Positions 43,837 through 56,730 are shown, counted from the stretch's first letter. The stretch is DNA of 64,000 nucleotides from Actinostola sp. cb2023 (GCA_033675265.1 JAUJYZ010001041.1:186001-250000); one strand, 5' to 3'. The notes: a model not told the origin generated them from the sequence alone. Program-made: numbers and translations.

Positions 43837-46555
43837 TTAAAGAAGTGATGTTGTACCATTTTGTATACATACCTTAATTCTTTCTCGCAAGGCATGCGAG
43901 CAATACCAGCAGCTTTCATCCTGTATGGTTTTAATGTCCATTCCACAGAGACAAAACTCAGGCATGCTTTTTTTGGCCCTCGGTGGGACATATGACTGGG
44001 AGCTTGATGTTGAGCTGGATGAATTGTAGCCCCTTTCACGCAGCCATATCAGGGAAACATACTCGTGGCGGAAGATCTGCTCCCACCTTTCACGAGGCAG
44101 AGTGTTCTCACTATACTTACTAATAAATACATGCTTCGCCTCTCTGCCCTCCATCGAGTTAAGACCAAGGCCCATATCATACAGTTGCTTCATGTGTTCT
44201 GTATGTGCTGGCACTATGTGACCAATGGTCCAAACAGTTGGGTTCGCACTCAAAAACAGTGCATAAGTACAAAAATAATTGTAACATAATGATTTTAACT
44301 CAAGAACTTGTGATGGTGAAATGTTTACTCGTGAAAAAAGAGAAACAGCATCACGCAAGCAAAGACAAACATAAGCAATAATGTGCAAATCATTTGAACT
44401 TGTCTTACCTTGTGGATCTACAGATGAAATTAAAAACATAAAATTGTGTAAAAAAAACCTGGAATCTCTCCCTGTGAATTTGTAGTCAAAGATTCTGCCA
44501 GAGGTCCTTGATTCATCAAACCACTTGATTATTCTCTTTGCCAACCTTGACAAATTACACTTATTGCGCATTGCGTCAACATATTTAAAAAAACAAGAAG
44601 TGGATGGAACCTGTGAAAAAGAAATGTTGTTAGGCAAATTAGCCAAAGATAAAACTTCATTCAAGACAAATCTGTGTGCAAGGGCACAAGCATTATTTTT
44701 CAAATGTAAAGGGTCAACATGGGCCCTGTCAATTAAATTGCCCAAAAGAGGCACAAATGCTTGTCTACTGCTTTTAGAGGCAATAAAAGTAGTAACTTTG
44801 GATCGTTTTGTTGCCTCTGCAAGTTTCTTTGGATTCTTGGCCAAGGTGCTTCTAAATTTTTCAACTCCCTTTGCTATGGCAAGCCGGTGTTTGTACTGCC
44901 ATGGCTTCCATGTGCAGTCTTTGCCATCCAGACTGAAGGTTCCTGTGATCTTATTCAGGTCATCCTTGTTCACATCACCAAAAGTTGAAACATATTTAGC
45001 ACTGTTGCTGAGCTCACCTGCAATAAAAGAAAGCATTTTCATGTCATTAGGTAACTCAGCAAAAAATAAATTTAACATCAACAAAAGTGTTCTTCTGCAT
45101 GACTGAAAATGTTGTGTTCTCAATATGTTGGATGTCCTGGTGCAGTTTCTTTAAGAACCTAGAAACAGGAACACAATTTTCAGAACAGTTAGCACCGAAT
45201 AGCAGGTGGTTCTCATTGCTACTGAGAACTCCTCTTCCAATATTGAGGAAGCTCACAAGCCATGCACATGTTGTTGCATCTTTCCCGAAAGGAGCTCCAT
45301 CACCACCTATAGACACATGAAAAGTGTTAGTTTCATTGCCAAACCATGTAAGGTTATAATACTTCTCATCAAGATAAAATTGAGCTAAGTTAGTTAAAAG
45401 ATCTCTGATGTCCCTATACATACCATCAACCTTATCCTGCTCTTTGAGACCATCACAGAGAGTTTCTCTGACACTATATAACTTACCTATATCGATTTCC
45501 TTAATACTTGGCATGAGCTTATTATACGGTACAAGTTTAGGTATATTACAATTATTAACACTAATGCGCACTGACTTACTACCTACTTTCCTATGTGAAC
45601 TATATCTGCAGACAGCACGGTACTTTTTCTTCCCCATAACACCCCCACTATAATATATAGATATGCTACGGGTCAGGTTTTCATCAGACTTTTCGTATTC
45701 CTTGACACGATGATTATGCAGCTTTGGCAACACTCTGTTCTTCATCCGTGTACTTTTCCCCAGCTCTTGTACCACAACCCTGTCGCTACAGTTCTTGATA
45801 ACTGTCTCCATCAGTCCAAGCTCCCCTGGTGTCTGATCTTGGCTGGTTCCACCATGAATTTCTTGGGCTGCCTGGAATGTCTCCTCCCTTCTTCTCCTCA
45901 ATGCCCTCTCACAGGGCATCAACATACTACCATCATCCTGATATCTGAATACAAACTTAATAACATCCCATGAGGTGAAATGCAGAAATATAATATTAAT
46001 TTTGTTTACAACACAGTAAGCTTATAACAGTACAGCTTAATCACACGAGAGAGTATTTAATAGCTACATGTACATTTTTGTACATGTGTACCTTGTTGGT
46101 TTCCTTCTTCTAATATTGGCTGCCTTCTCTGACAGAAATTTTCTTTTCTTAGATGGCTTTGGCTGATCTGCCGAAAGCTCCTGGTACAACACAGTACCCT
46201 CTAGAATCTGCCTGTCTACCTCTTCTACCTTTTGATTTCAAGCTTAATTAAGTTAATTTCGAAACTAAACCTGGAAGCTGTTGACATGTGAAATTCAGCT
46301 TATAAGTTGCGCGCTCATGCAAGCTATATCACATACAAACTGAATCGAACAAATCAACATCAAAAAGGTATTTTTACATAAAATTGAGAATCGAGGGCTT
46401 ACCTTTGTTCTTATACGATCTAGCCGTTTTCGTTCCTTCTTCAATTCGGCTTTTTTTGCTGCTACTTTATCGGCAAGTTCTGCTTCTTCTCTTCGCTTCT
46501 GTTGTACAAGCCCCCTAAACTGACCCACGGCGAACCGCTTATAACTTCGCTTCAT
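43837..46555 (-). CDS. Three-exon gene of unnamed family (GGDGAPFG protein), one frameshift
   Basis: Exon 1 (about 46555-46404) is a basic coiled coil, MKRSYKRFAVGQFRGLVQQK onward, ending at a GTAAGC donor. Exon 2 (46228-46092) has VEEVDRQILEGTVLYQEL and a basic KPSKKRKF stretch. Exon 3 (45944-43837) holds the core: FHVSIGGDGAPFGKDATTCA, LLFGANCSENCVPVSRFLKK, AELPNDMKMLSFIAGELSNS, LIDRAHVDPLHLKNNACAL, FDYKFTGRDSRFFLHNFM, and a zinc-binding tail (CLCG...CWYC). Splice phases fit across all three. About 800 residues. A one-base shift in an A6 run (45061-45066) divides exon 3; all else is open. I recognise the motifs as recurring in invertebrate multicopy predicted proteins but know no named domain. 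Asp residues in GGDGAPFG and AHVDPLH could be catalytic (inference). It lies head-to-tail with the Ulp1-like gene beyond element B. Confidence 0.65.
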
Positions 46556-46559
46556 GATG

Positions 46560-48465
46560 AGTTCATCGCAGCTACGGCTATTAAAACTGCCGTTAGAGAA
46601 CGTCGAGAAAAAAATATCACGAAGGAAAACGAAAAATCCAAAAAGATACGATTGAAATATAAACCATGTCGAAGCCAAGTAATCACATTGTTATCGATTT
46701 CACGTTGAATTTAAAAAAATGAATGAAGCCAAAAAGGAGCTGTTTTCAAAGTAAAACACAGAAATTCAAAAACAGCGATTTAGGCACTTTTCAAAAATTC
46801 ACAACGTCGCACGAAATCACCCTAGCTGCTCGAATTTGGCCTCAAAAGAAAGCTTGAGACGCTGGCTTTTCGCTTCCCGCCATCGATTGGAGCTGTAGTG
46901 ACAAAAAATACCATGTAGGGGAGGGTAAGCATGCTATAGTCCGTTGATGATTAATTAGTTACCAGTCTCCCAAAAGTACCGCGCGTCCAAGGTCGAAACT
47001 GGCCCCAAAAACTGGTGCCGATTTTGACTGTGTTTTTGCCCGACGTGTAAACATATCTAATTTTCTGATTGGCTGATTGCCTGACACACCTCTCAATCTG
47101 TCACTCGACACGCTATTATTACGTTACATTATTACAACATTGGTTTACATAAAGTCGCAGTGGCCAATCTCCGACAAAGGGAATGCAATATACCGGTGAT
47201 GCGGCCTCTATTTTAAATGGTACTCGATGGATAACAAAGTAATTTTGAACGGTTTTGCGCTCAACTTTTTATTTTCACTAAAGCTTGCATAAGCCAACTT
47301 GACTCAGTGAATCCAGTAAACGTTGAATCAAAACTTGAATGAAGTAAACCGTAGTTTTTACAGAGATTTCAAGTCATTCAGATGCCGTTATACACACAAA
47401 AATATTCACAATCCATTTTTAAGTCATTTTAGGTAAAATACACAAGAAACAATGCTTACTTATACTTTCACTGCTTGTTTGATTCTTTCGTGACTCGTCT
47501 TGTCGCTCATCATCATGTGTTTCACGGCAAATTTGTTTGTGAATAGCCTTGTGAAAACTCTTCAAACGCCACATCGATAATTACAAGATACCACTAAACC
47601 ACATCCAAGAATAAATTGAAGTCACTTTCGAAATAGTTTGATGAAAGAGACGAAAATACGTCTTTGAATGTCTTTGGCTAAGCAGGCAGCTTTGCATCCA
47701 CACGCTACAACGATCAACAGCCTTTTTGGAAAACCAGCAATTTTCACGACTTTATCCTTAGATTTTCCATCGGATTTAGTCTTTTTTTAAATGCACTTTT
47801 AAATCGATTACGTTGATTCTTGGGAATGTTTGCAGAACAGCAAGAAGAAAGTACAAACAGCGACCTTCTTCATGCAGCGACTTTCTTGTTGAGTTGACAG
47901 TAGTCTTCGGCGTACATGTTGTTCATTCAATCCTACAGACCACAACACAAGGCGACTTTTTGGACTCTGTTCGAACTTAAACAACTCCTTTCCATATAAA
48001 ATAAATTATTGCGATGCTTTTCTGATGATTTCAGTCAAAATCAGAGTCAAAATACTCGGCCTAAATTAAAAACACAATACATCTGCTTTGAACCGGAAGT
48101 TAGTTTTTCTCGAACGTCCGCATTCTAAAAATAGATTTAGTGAAATTAACATATCCCAAGCCCTATACTGGAAGACTCCCTCTCTGTCCCTCATGGTCTC
48201 TTGGCTCTATCTAAACATATATCGCACCCGACCCTTACAACCAAAAGAGCAGTTAAAATCATGTATCTAAACCGAAGTGCGAGTAAAAAATTTCCGATAT
48301 GATTGTTGGCTATCAAATGTACGCATTATTTAGTGTGAAATGTATTGGTCCATCATTTTGGTGTAGAACAGTAGTACACCAACCAACATGGCGGTCAAAA
48401 CGTGACGAGTCCTTTTGAATTGTTTGCTAAATCTGGGATGAAGGACAGGGCTGTGTAAGGCTGTG
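46560..48465. other. Upstream region, no gene recognised
   Basis: Between the GGDGAPFG gene and element B. An ORF at 48088-48270 (plus) has no domain. The region may hold the promoter of the minus-strand gene. Confidence 0.4.
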
Positions 48466-48469
48466 TTAA

Positions 48470-49522
48470 GAGTGCCTCCACGAGAGGACCAGGCAGATGT
48501 GATACATGCTATCTCTCCGATTTTAATGAAACTTTCCCAAAATAAAGGTTATGGGTAGAAACTCAAGAATCCAAAACCGTTTGGTTTTTCGATTTTTCCC
48601 TGGCGAGATAGACCACCCCCCCTGCTTTTTCAGGGGGTACGCGAAAATTTCCACCTGTAATTTTTACAGAATATGCTATAATTTATTGTCAGTTCACAAG
48701 AGTAATGATACATACTTTGTTAACTTACATGCCCAATTTTAACTTATTTGGAATTTTGCCTGTCAATCAGTGGCTGTCAATCATTAACTACGTCACACAA
48801 TATTTTCAAAGACGGCCAAAACACGACATTTTAGGACTAAATATCTCCAATGCGCATCTTTCCTAAGACAGACAGTTATATCTCGTGTCACATCTATCCT
48901 AGTACTACCTAAATCCGTCATAAAATTTTTGGCATCTGTTAAATATTTCGCGCAGCCCTCACTCGAAGTCTCTAACCAGCATAATGAAACTCACTTTCAA
49001 AAAAAGTAAAAAAAAACATTTGAAATGGTTCACATTAACAAATGGGGTTTATCGTTATTGTAATATCCTACTGATACCTTGTGATAAAGTAATTACCAAT
49101 ATGACATAGTAAATATAATATAATAATAACAATTGTGGTCGAATAGCGGCTGAAAACGATCATATATTTCGAGCTTTCTCGCATCCATGTAACTCAGCCA
49201 CACAAAATACAAATCTTTGCAAAAAGCCAAAATAAATGATACTCACATATCATTTCAAAGTCACGACTTGTTTATTTGCATCAGAAGCCGTAAAGACCAT
49301 CTCTGCTTCATGTTAATTAGCCGTAATCCAGTGCACTCGAACGTGACAGACGGCACATTATATGCACTGATTGTTCAAATCTCGCCTACAACAACGTTGA
49401 ATCAACCAAACAAACTTATTCCTTGGCTTAAATGAGGATTTGTAAACACCTATGTGATGAAAAATGTCAAAATATATTATTGGAGTCCATTGAGTTGGGT
49501 AATGACAGACTGATTGCGTGAC
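48470..49522 (+). repeat. Left terminal inverted repeat of element B
   Basis: Pairs with 55146-56227. It contains ORFs of 63 and 72 codons that recur in mirror position in the other arm; because both arms are one duplicated sequence, this is not evidence of coding. Confidence 0.9.
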
Positions 49523-51714
49523 AGGAGCTCGAATCTAAAAATAGCCTACAGGTAAAAGTTATGGGCTTTGGCCGTAATAACAGGTTTTTTAAAAGATAAT
49601 TTTCGTTAATATAATTTGTGCAACTGATTATATTTGTTCATTTTGCTTTAAAACGACCACTGAATTTAAAAATAATATGAACAGCTTTCAATATACCAGC
49701 TTATAGTTCAAGTTCTCTTCTTATCTGAAGCCTTGTTTTCATTCTGTTAGTTTCAAAAGTTGTGACCTCAGTGTACTCGTCTTCCTCCTCAGTTGGTACT
49801 TCCGTTACTTCCTTCCTTCACAATTTGCCGCTTTTGTTGAGTGCTGAGAGTCGGCTAAAATACCTTGCAACTTGGTCACTTGTAAGCCATTCTTCTTTTT
49901 GAAAGGTTTTTTCCCCACTGGCAGAGCGCTCTCTTTTCATTTTTGAGGCGATATCTGAGGCGTTTGCTTTGATTCCTGTGTCCTCACCATGGAAGAAAAT
50001 GTCAGTCAGATAGGATTTTACTGCAGTGGAAAAATGGGTAGACCTTCTGGTTTTCTTCAGTGCCCAACCTTGCTGTAATACTGGCGTAACGTCATCTGAT
50101 GAAGTGGCTGATGTTGAAGGGACGTTCTGCAAATAGGAACCGGAAACAGTTTTGCATGTTTCGGCCCATTTCATTCTGATTTCATCATATGTAGACTCTC
50201 TCTCAAGTTTTACTAGGTGTTTGCCAACATCGAGGTGCTTTTGGAGGTTACGAAATGATTGGTATGTCTTTATGCAGCCTTCTTCTGGACAGGAAAAACG
50301 TGCATGCACGCTTTCAATATCTTCTTCTTGAGCCTGTGGTTGTTGTTCAGGTGCGATGGGTTGCTGCGATTGTACTGTTGTTGATCTCGTGAAACTACCA
50401 ACTTGTTGATGTGGTTGACTGAAGGGCTCCACAATCATCATATTTGTAGGACCTTGTAGAACACCATATTTGAGTAACTGAGTTTTACTAAATAATTTTC
50501 CAGGACCCACGTTATAGGCTTTCCACGATCTTGTCCCAGCGGATTCAAAGCTGAAATTGTTCAGCGACTGTACGCCAGACATTGTGTGCTGTAACATAGT
50601 TTGTGAGGAGACCTGGATCTGGGCAACAGCGGTATAACACCCTTTCACGCCACCATATGACTCTATAGCGGTCTTCATGTCACTTGCTGTCTGAATATCA
50701 TTTCCTTCATTCAGAAATCTTCTCATGTGACTTTTGGTTGCCGCAATGCGTCTGTCGCAAATATCTTTTCCCGCTTATGGATCACTGAAGTCAAACCTTG
50801 TTAGTTTAATTCCAACACGTTCGCCAAGACTTGGAAGAGACAAAATCATATATGCACAATGATAGCACCCTGCGTTATCGGAACGTAAAAAGGCTTCCTC
50901 TAGGGAGGGCTTGATAGATTTTAGAGTAGCGAGAGTGTGCTCTAGGATCGATGCCACAGAAAACCAATTTTGAGTGCATTGCGCAAATACGTGAATATAG
51001 CTTCTGGTCTGAAAATAAACGATATGCGAATTATAAATAACCATTTTTTAAGGGTTTGTTGAACAAAACAACATTATTATTATTATCAACGCCATATGCC
51101 ATCATCCTCATCATTTATCCTCATCATTATCCTCATCATGACACAGTAAAAAGTATAGGTAAATACTGACCTCAATTTCACCGTTTTCTTCTTTTGTTAT
51201 TGCCACTGAGACATGCCAGGACTTCCCTTTCTTTCCGAACCAGTCTCTTTGGGTTTCTCTAAATGTTGATGGTAAATATTTCATAGCCCAATCCATAATA
51301 ATAAGAACTTGGCTCGTTGTCAGGTTTTCGATGATGGTGCTCTTGGCTGTATCCTGATGTGCAGCTCGTAGAATATGAGACTTCCACTCATCTATCTTTG
51401 GAATGGCACTCTCTATATCGTGTTGCAGTTCATCGCATTGGTCGCTACCACTAAATTAAAAGAGACAACATATAGATGCAAATAAGTGACAAAATATAAA
51501 TAAACTTTTTAGGCTAAAATAAAACGATGCTACGTGCGCGTCGTCAGTGTGATGGACTTTAATTCGTCAAAGCGCAAAGCGTACTTGATTGGGTTCCCCT
51601 GTGGTAGAACGCGGGACGATTCCGCGTAAAAATATTTTTGCGACAACGTAAACCAGGCGATTCCCATTGTGAAGTACTACAGACACGGGGAGCTCAAAAA
51701 CAGTATACGTATAC

Positions 51715-51857
51715 TCTACTTCTCTAAAGTTTGTGGTCGCTTACACGATGCGTTCGCTTAGGTTTCAACTATAGTGATTTAACTTGGAACTGAACTTTTG
51801 GTATTTTGTAAAACTGGTCGCTTACGAGAGGTGGTCGCAACTGGAAGTTCAACTGTA
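51715..51857. mobile_element. MITE relative in intron of element B gene
   Basis: Contains GTGGTCGCTTACACGATG and GGTCGCTTACGAGAGGTGGT and ends GGAAGTTCAACTGTA, like the family member at 54084-54260. The left border is unclear. Confidence 0.45.
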
Positions 51858-54083
51858 TTTACCGTTAACAATAGATATTTGCGCTGCCTGTGGCTATACA
51901 CGCTAACTTGAAATATGCGTACCTGAAATTAAGTTCAGGAGAATTTATTGATAGTTGTAAATCGGTGATGGAATTCTTGATGTCCTCACATCGATCACAG
52001 ATAGTATTGTGTTGGTGCGTACACACCCCATGGAACTCAGGCTCTGACGTACTAAGCGCATACAAGCTGCAATGATCAGCGCATGGCGATTCCTTTGAAA
52101 CATGGATTTTATAGTCCGATTTTAAATACTGGCGAGCAGCTTTCAACTCAGATTTGATGTTTTTTGTCATTTCTTCATTTAGACCTGATAAAAAAAGAGA
52201 AGATGTATAAAGCAACCATAAAGACATGTCAGTTATATATAACATACATACCTAATAGACGCAATTTATCAGTTATTTCCTCCAGAGATGTCACTGCGTT
52301 TACTCCATCTGTCTGCGTACTATCCAGTCCAGCAAGGGATTTTTTTTGTGAAGCAGCACATATCTATACAAGACAATCAGTTATACATCAGTCATGTACT
52401 ATAATCACGTGATATAATATTCCACTTCAACAATGACTACTCTCTCCGGCTCTCAGTTGGCAAAGAGCAATCTTGAGAGATCGTAACTTAGACCCTGAAT
52501 TCGACAGTGCTAGATAGAGTGCAGACACCCACCTTAAGAATATGGAAGAGTGTTGATCGGCCAATCGGCTGGAATCCAAATTCAGCACAATACGACAGAT
52601 ATAGCTGAACCAGTCTGGAGGCTATTACTGTCCTCACAACATTGGGGATTTCTACCTTCTCGCCACTGGAAAGCTTGAGTAGCTTTGTTCCATATGCAAC
52701 ATCCTGCAGAAACGAGGGGCTTGAAATAAAATCTAAGAAGTGATCCACTTTCGCAGGGTCCAGCCGGCTTCTTTGTAATTTTGGTGGCTCGATCTGGTAA
52801 CCAGGCATGGTTTCAGTGGCGTGTTTTCTGGCCTCATCAATTCTCCACTTTGTAAGTCCAGGAATTAATGTCAGAAGTTCGATTTTTGAATAGTCTCCAA
52901 CAAATATCGACAGAATTTGTTGCCGCGTATACCAAGAGTCGGCCTCCTCATATAATCGTATCAGCTTTGAAATAAGGGAACCCTCAAGCAAGTCAGTTCC
53001 ACATGTAGTTTTGAACTTGTCGGCAACGTGCTGAAAGAGCCAGGTAGAATTTGCCGGTGCTATGGCATCCAACACTGTCTCTACAGCCTGAGTTGCTTTT
53101 CGTTTGTAGTATCGAGTTGTTGATGTTGAAATTTCTGTTACGTCAGTGTTTAGTTGAGATCGTATGGGACTGATATTTCCAGCTGTTCTTCTCAAGAAAC
53201 TATTAAGAAATAGCAGCCTGTCCTGTATCTTGGATGTTGGCTGCCACTCTTGTGAAGTCTCACCTGCCGTCACTGAGTCTTGGGATCCCGACGAAAAAAC
53301 ATCAGAATTATGATCACCGGTGGCAGCTGACTGTGTTGTCTGTAATATTTGAACCTAAAATCACCAAACCCACAGCATATATTACTATACGAAACAGTAC
53401 TGAACTATTCATATATTTGATTTATTTTCGATTTCACGGAGATTTCCAATGATTTCCCGCCACCAAAGCCCTGGTTTCCCTCTATTAGGCTGTGAGGTAT
53501 GTTCGTCGTATTGTTTCGAGATTGAGAGTGGTGAGTTAGTATATATATTTAGGCCGGTAGTTTTTTTTTACCCCGAGCAAAAAATATGAAGGACGAGGAG
53601 ATGTTTCAAGCAATAAGACTTACTTCACTCTCTTCCTGCTGATCTGGTCCAGGTCCCCCAGATTCCACAACGATTGATGACAAAGTGGTTTCTACCTCAA
53701 GGACTTTGTCACCTGTGTCAGTGTCTGGCTGCAGATCTACCTCCATTGTTACACTGGCACTTTGCGGAGAATCCAGTTGGGCCCGATGCTCATTTCGACA
53801 ACGTTTACATATGCCTGTTTGAAGGGACGAACAACATCATTATTATTTAACATTATTTGTTAATCTGGCATAAGGTATGGAAAAACGCACTACTTTGAGG
53901 TGTCCGCGGCACACTAACTACTGTACCCTACACCCATAGTACCCTCCCCAGTCTGTGGTCAATATCAGTAATTAATAATAAATATGTAATAAAATGCTAA
54001 TAATATTCATGATGATTACAGTAGCAGTACTAATTAACAGGATTTTAGCTCGAGGGGGCGGGCATGGGTTGATTATCTTAATA

Positions 54084-54260
54084 CAGTCGAACCTCCTGTA
54101 AGCGACCACCCAAAATGTCAAGCTTTGTGGTCGCTTACGAGAGGCGGTCGCTTACGAGAGGTATAGCGATTGGAACTGATCATCTGTTGGTATTTTGGAA
54201 AACTGGTCGCTTACGAGAGGTGGTCGCTTACGAGAGTGGTCGCAACCGGAGGTTCAACTG
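54084..54260. mobile_element. 177-bp MITE in element B, TA flanks
   Basis: Begins CAGTCGAACCTCCTGTAAGC and ends CGCAACCGGAGGTTCAACTG, with internal copies of GGTCGCTTACGAGAGG. TA stands on both sides. It lies between exons 1 and 2 of the element B gene. Confidence 0.65.
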
Positions 54261-55145
54261 TATTTTCATTTTTAACATACCAAAATCCACTCGCCCGGGA
54301 TAGTTAAGGCTGGTCAATTAGTATTGCATTGGGCTAAACATTAATCGATCAGTACGTACTATAGTAATAATCAAATGAATTAGGATTCCATACCTGCGCC
54401 AACGGAAAGAAACGTATTCCAATTTTTCGCAATTTCTCGAACCATTCCCAAGTTTGCTCCTCTTTCTGGTTTATTTTTGCGGTTCAAGTGCAATGGATGC
54501 TGACATTGCTTATGTGCTCTCCAATACACTCCCAGGACTGCGCGGTGTTTTGGACAGATAGTCATGTCTTGACCTTCCTCGTCAAATAGGCCAGCACGTG
54601 CAAGGATCAATGCCTTTTCGGAACGAACACACGACTGAGCGACTTTGATTTGTCTTAGGTGAGGCCTGATATCACTGGCACATGCACTCAATGCAAAGAA
54701 TTCTTGGTGACCAGGAAATCTTGGCGATACATCACATTTACTTTTACAGTGTGTAAAAAAGGAACACGACAAGCTTGACGACATAGCTCGCTCACCAAAC
54801 ATTGCTCATGTATTGACCTGGTATACTTTGCAGGCATTTATTTATACAGAATGACTTCATGTACAATTACGCAACAATTGCGTACACAGCTGACAATATT
54901 GCAGCCTTGAAATACCATATTTGGCTGGGAGATTTTCGCTTGAAAACATTGAGCAATAATTACGCAATTCACTATGTAATATAAAACTTTATGTTGTCAC
55001 AATATACCATGATGTCCCAAACAGACATTCAGTAAAACAATTCAAAGCGGAGACTTTCCTCAAGGCAAAGTATATGCCTAAGATCAAAAATGTACAAAAA
55101 CAGCACCAAAAAACTGTTTGTTTCATAGCAGACCATAGCATAGTC

Positions 55146-56227
55146 ATGTCACGCAATCAGTCTGTCATTACCCAACTCAATGGACTCCAATAATATATTT
55201 TGACATTTTTCATCACATAGGTGTTTACAAATCCTCATTTAAGCCAAGGAATAAGTTTGTTTGGTTGATTCAACGTTGTTGTAGGCGAGATTTGAACAAT
55301 CAGTGCATATAATGTGCCGTCTGTCACGTTCGAGTGCACTGGATTACAGCTAATTAACATGAAGCAGAGATGGTCTTTACGGCTTCTGATGCAAATAAAC
55401 AAGTCGTGACTTTGAAATGATATGTGAGTATCATTTATTTTGGCTTTTTGCAAAGATTTGTATTTTGTGTGGCTGAGTTACATATGGATGCGAGAAAGCT
55501 CGAAATATATGATCGTTTTCAGCCGCTATTCGACCACAATTGTTATTATTATATTATATTTACTATGTCATATTGGTAATTACTTTATCACAAGGTATCA
55601 GTAGGATATTACAATAACGATAAACCCCATTTGTTAATGTGAACCATTTCAAATGTTTTTTTTTACTTTTTTTGAAAGTGAGTTTCATTATGCTGGTTAG
55701 AGACTTCGAGTGAGGGCTGCGCGAAATATTTAACAGATGCCAAAAATTTTATGACGGATTTAGGTAGTACTAGGATAGATGTGACTCGAGATATAACTGT
55801 CTGTCTTTAGGAAAGATGCGCATTGGAGATATTTAGTCCTAAAATGTCGTGTTTTGGCCGTCTTTGAAAATATTGTGTGACGTAGTTAATGATTGACAGC
55901 CACTGATTGACAGGCAAAATTCCAAATAAGTTAAAATTGGGCATGTAAGTTAACAAAGTATGTATCATTACTCTTGTGAACTGACAATAAATTATAGCAT
56001 ATTCTGTAAAAATTACAGGTGTCTACATTTACTGCATTTTGGGTGGAAATTTTCGCGTACCCCCTGAAAAAGCAGGGGGGGTGGTCTATCTCGCCAGGGA
56101 AAAATCGAAAAACCAAACGGTTTTGGATTCTTGAGTTTCTACCCATAACCTTTATTTTGGGAAAGTTTCATTAAAATCGGAGAGATAGCATGTATCACAT
56201 CTGCCTGGTCCTCTCGTGGAGGCACTC
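55146..56227 (-). repeat. Right terminal inverted repeat of element B
   Basis: Mirror of 48470-49522 with few substitutions and an extra stretch of about 25 bp (around CTACATTTACTGCATTTTGG). It lies upstream of the transposase gene and so would contain its promoter. Confidence 0.9.
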
Positions 56228-56231
56228 TTAA

Positions 56232-56726
56232 GGTGACTCCAACATAATTGCGAGTGCATTTTGTAATATTTTTAACTCGCTCTTATCGCGTCAAAAACAA
56301 TCGGATATTTCTGCATTTAACACATGTAATAACTCAAACATGTAGGCTTTTAAAAAAATCTCTCGACTGCAAGTTGCGCGGCCTAAAAACTGACCATAAA
56401 AATAATGCCGCGCAACTTGCAGTCGAGAGATTTTTTTAAAACCCGGCTGACAAAATTATGACAATCTATTTAACAAGAATCTGAAGTTTCGTAGAAATCG
56501 TACGATTTTTGAGCGAACAGGAGGACAATATTATGAAAAACCACTGTTAGAAAATCGGCCCGTAACGGCAAACGCGACTGAAAAATAAAATTTTGAATAC
56601 ACCATTAAAAGCCTACATGTTTGAGTTATTACATGTGTTAAATGCAGAAATATCCGATTGTTTTTGACGCGATACGAGCGAGTTAAAAATATTACAAAAT
56701 GCACTCGCAATTATGTTGGAGTCACC
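56232..56726. mobile_element. 495-bp TTAA MITE abutting element B
   Basis: Inverted termini GGTGACTCCAACATAATTGC / GCAATTATGTTGGAGTCACC, about 125 bp per arm, with TTAA at 56228-56231 and 56727-56730. A second nested palindrome (AAAAAAATCTCTCGACTGCA...) lies at 56350-56445. Non-coding. Confidence 0.85.
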
Positions 56727-56730
56727 TTAA

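Larger units (their letters stand above)
49710..54802 (-). pseudogene. Putative transposase gene of element B
   Basis: Homologue of the element A gene with more introns. Exons (minus): about 54802-54391 (ALILARAGLF, MTICPKHRAVLGVYW), 53816-53634 (GICKRCRNEH), 53355-52534 (RYYKRKATQAVETVL, VEIPNVVRTVIASRLVQLYL), 52366-52251 (ICAASQKKSLAGLD), 52185-51922 (HGVCTHQHNTICDRCEDI), about 51450-51174 (MDWAMKYLPSTFRETQRDWF, SWHVSVAI) and 51010-49710 (RSDNAGCYHC, FDFSDP, CDRRIAATKSHMRRFL, YNVGPGKLFSK, one C2H2 finger CPEEGCIKTYQSFRNLQKHL). All have GT/AG borders in matching phase. Two in-frame stops disable it: TAA at 50775-50777 just after FDFSDP, where element A has Gln, and TGA at 49818-49820; the frame is open beyond, to TAA near 49710. 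The SAP-like tail of A was not evident. Confidence 0.75.
48470..56227 (-). mobile_element. TTAA transposon B (7.76 kb), 1.05-kb inverted termini
   Basis: Ends GAGTGCCTCCACGAGAGGAC and its complement; TTAA on both sides (48466-48469, 56228-56231). Terminal inverted repeats are about 1,053 and 1,082 bp (48470-49522, 55146-56227) and nearly identical; the main difference is an insertion of about 25 bp in the right arm near 56020-56045. The interior holds one minus-strand gene of about seven exons and at least two small elements. Its right TTAA is shared with the next TTAA element (56232-56726). The first bases match element A (GAGTGACTTCC), placing both in one family. Confidence 0.9.

Noticed and set aside
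44065..45106. Plus-strand ORFs opposite the GGDGAPFG gene, up to 193 codons
   Set aside because: Antisense shadows of a well-supported minus-strand exon.
48551..56146. Matching 63-72-codon ORFs in mirror position in both arms of element B (48551-48742 with 55931-56146, 49217-49435 with 55235-55453)
   Set aside because: They look conserved only because the arms are the same duplicated terminal repeat; no start context, domain or splice support.
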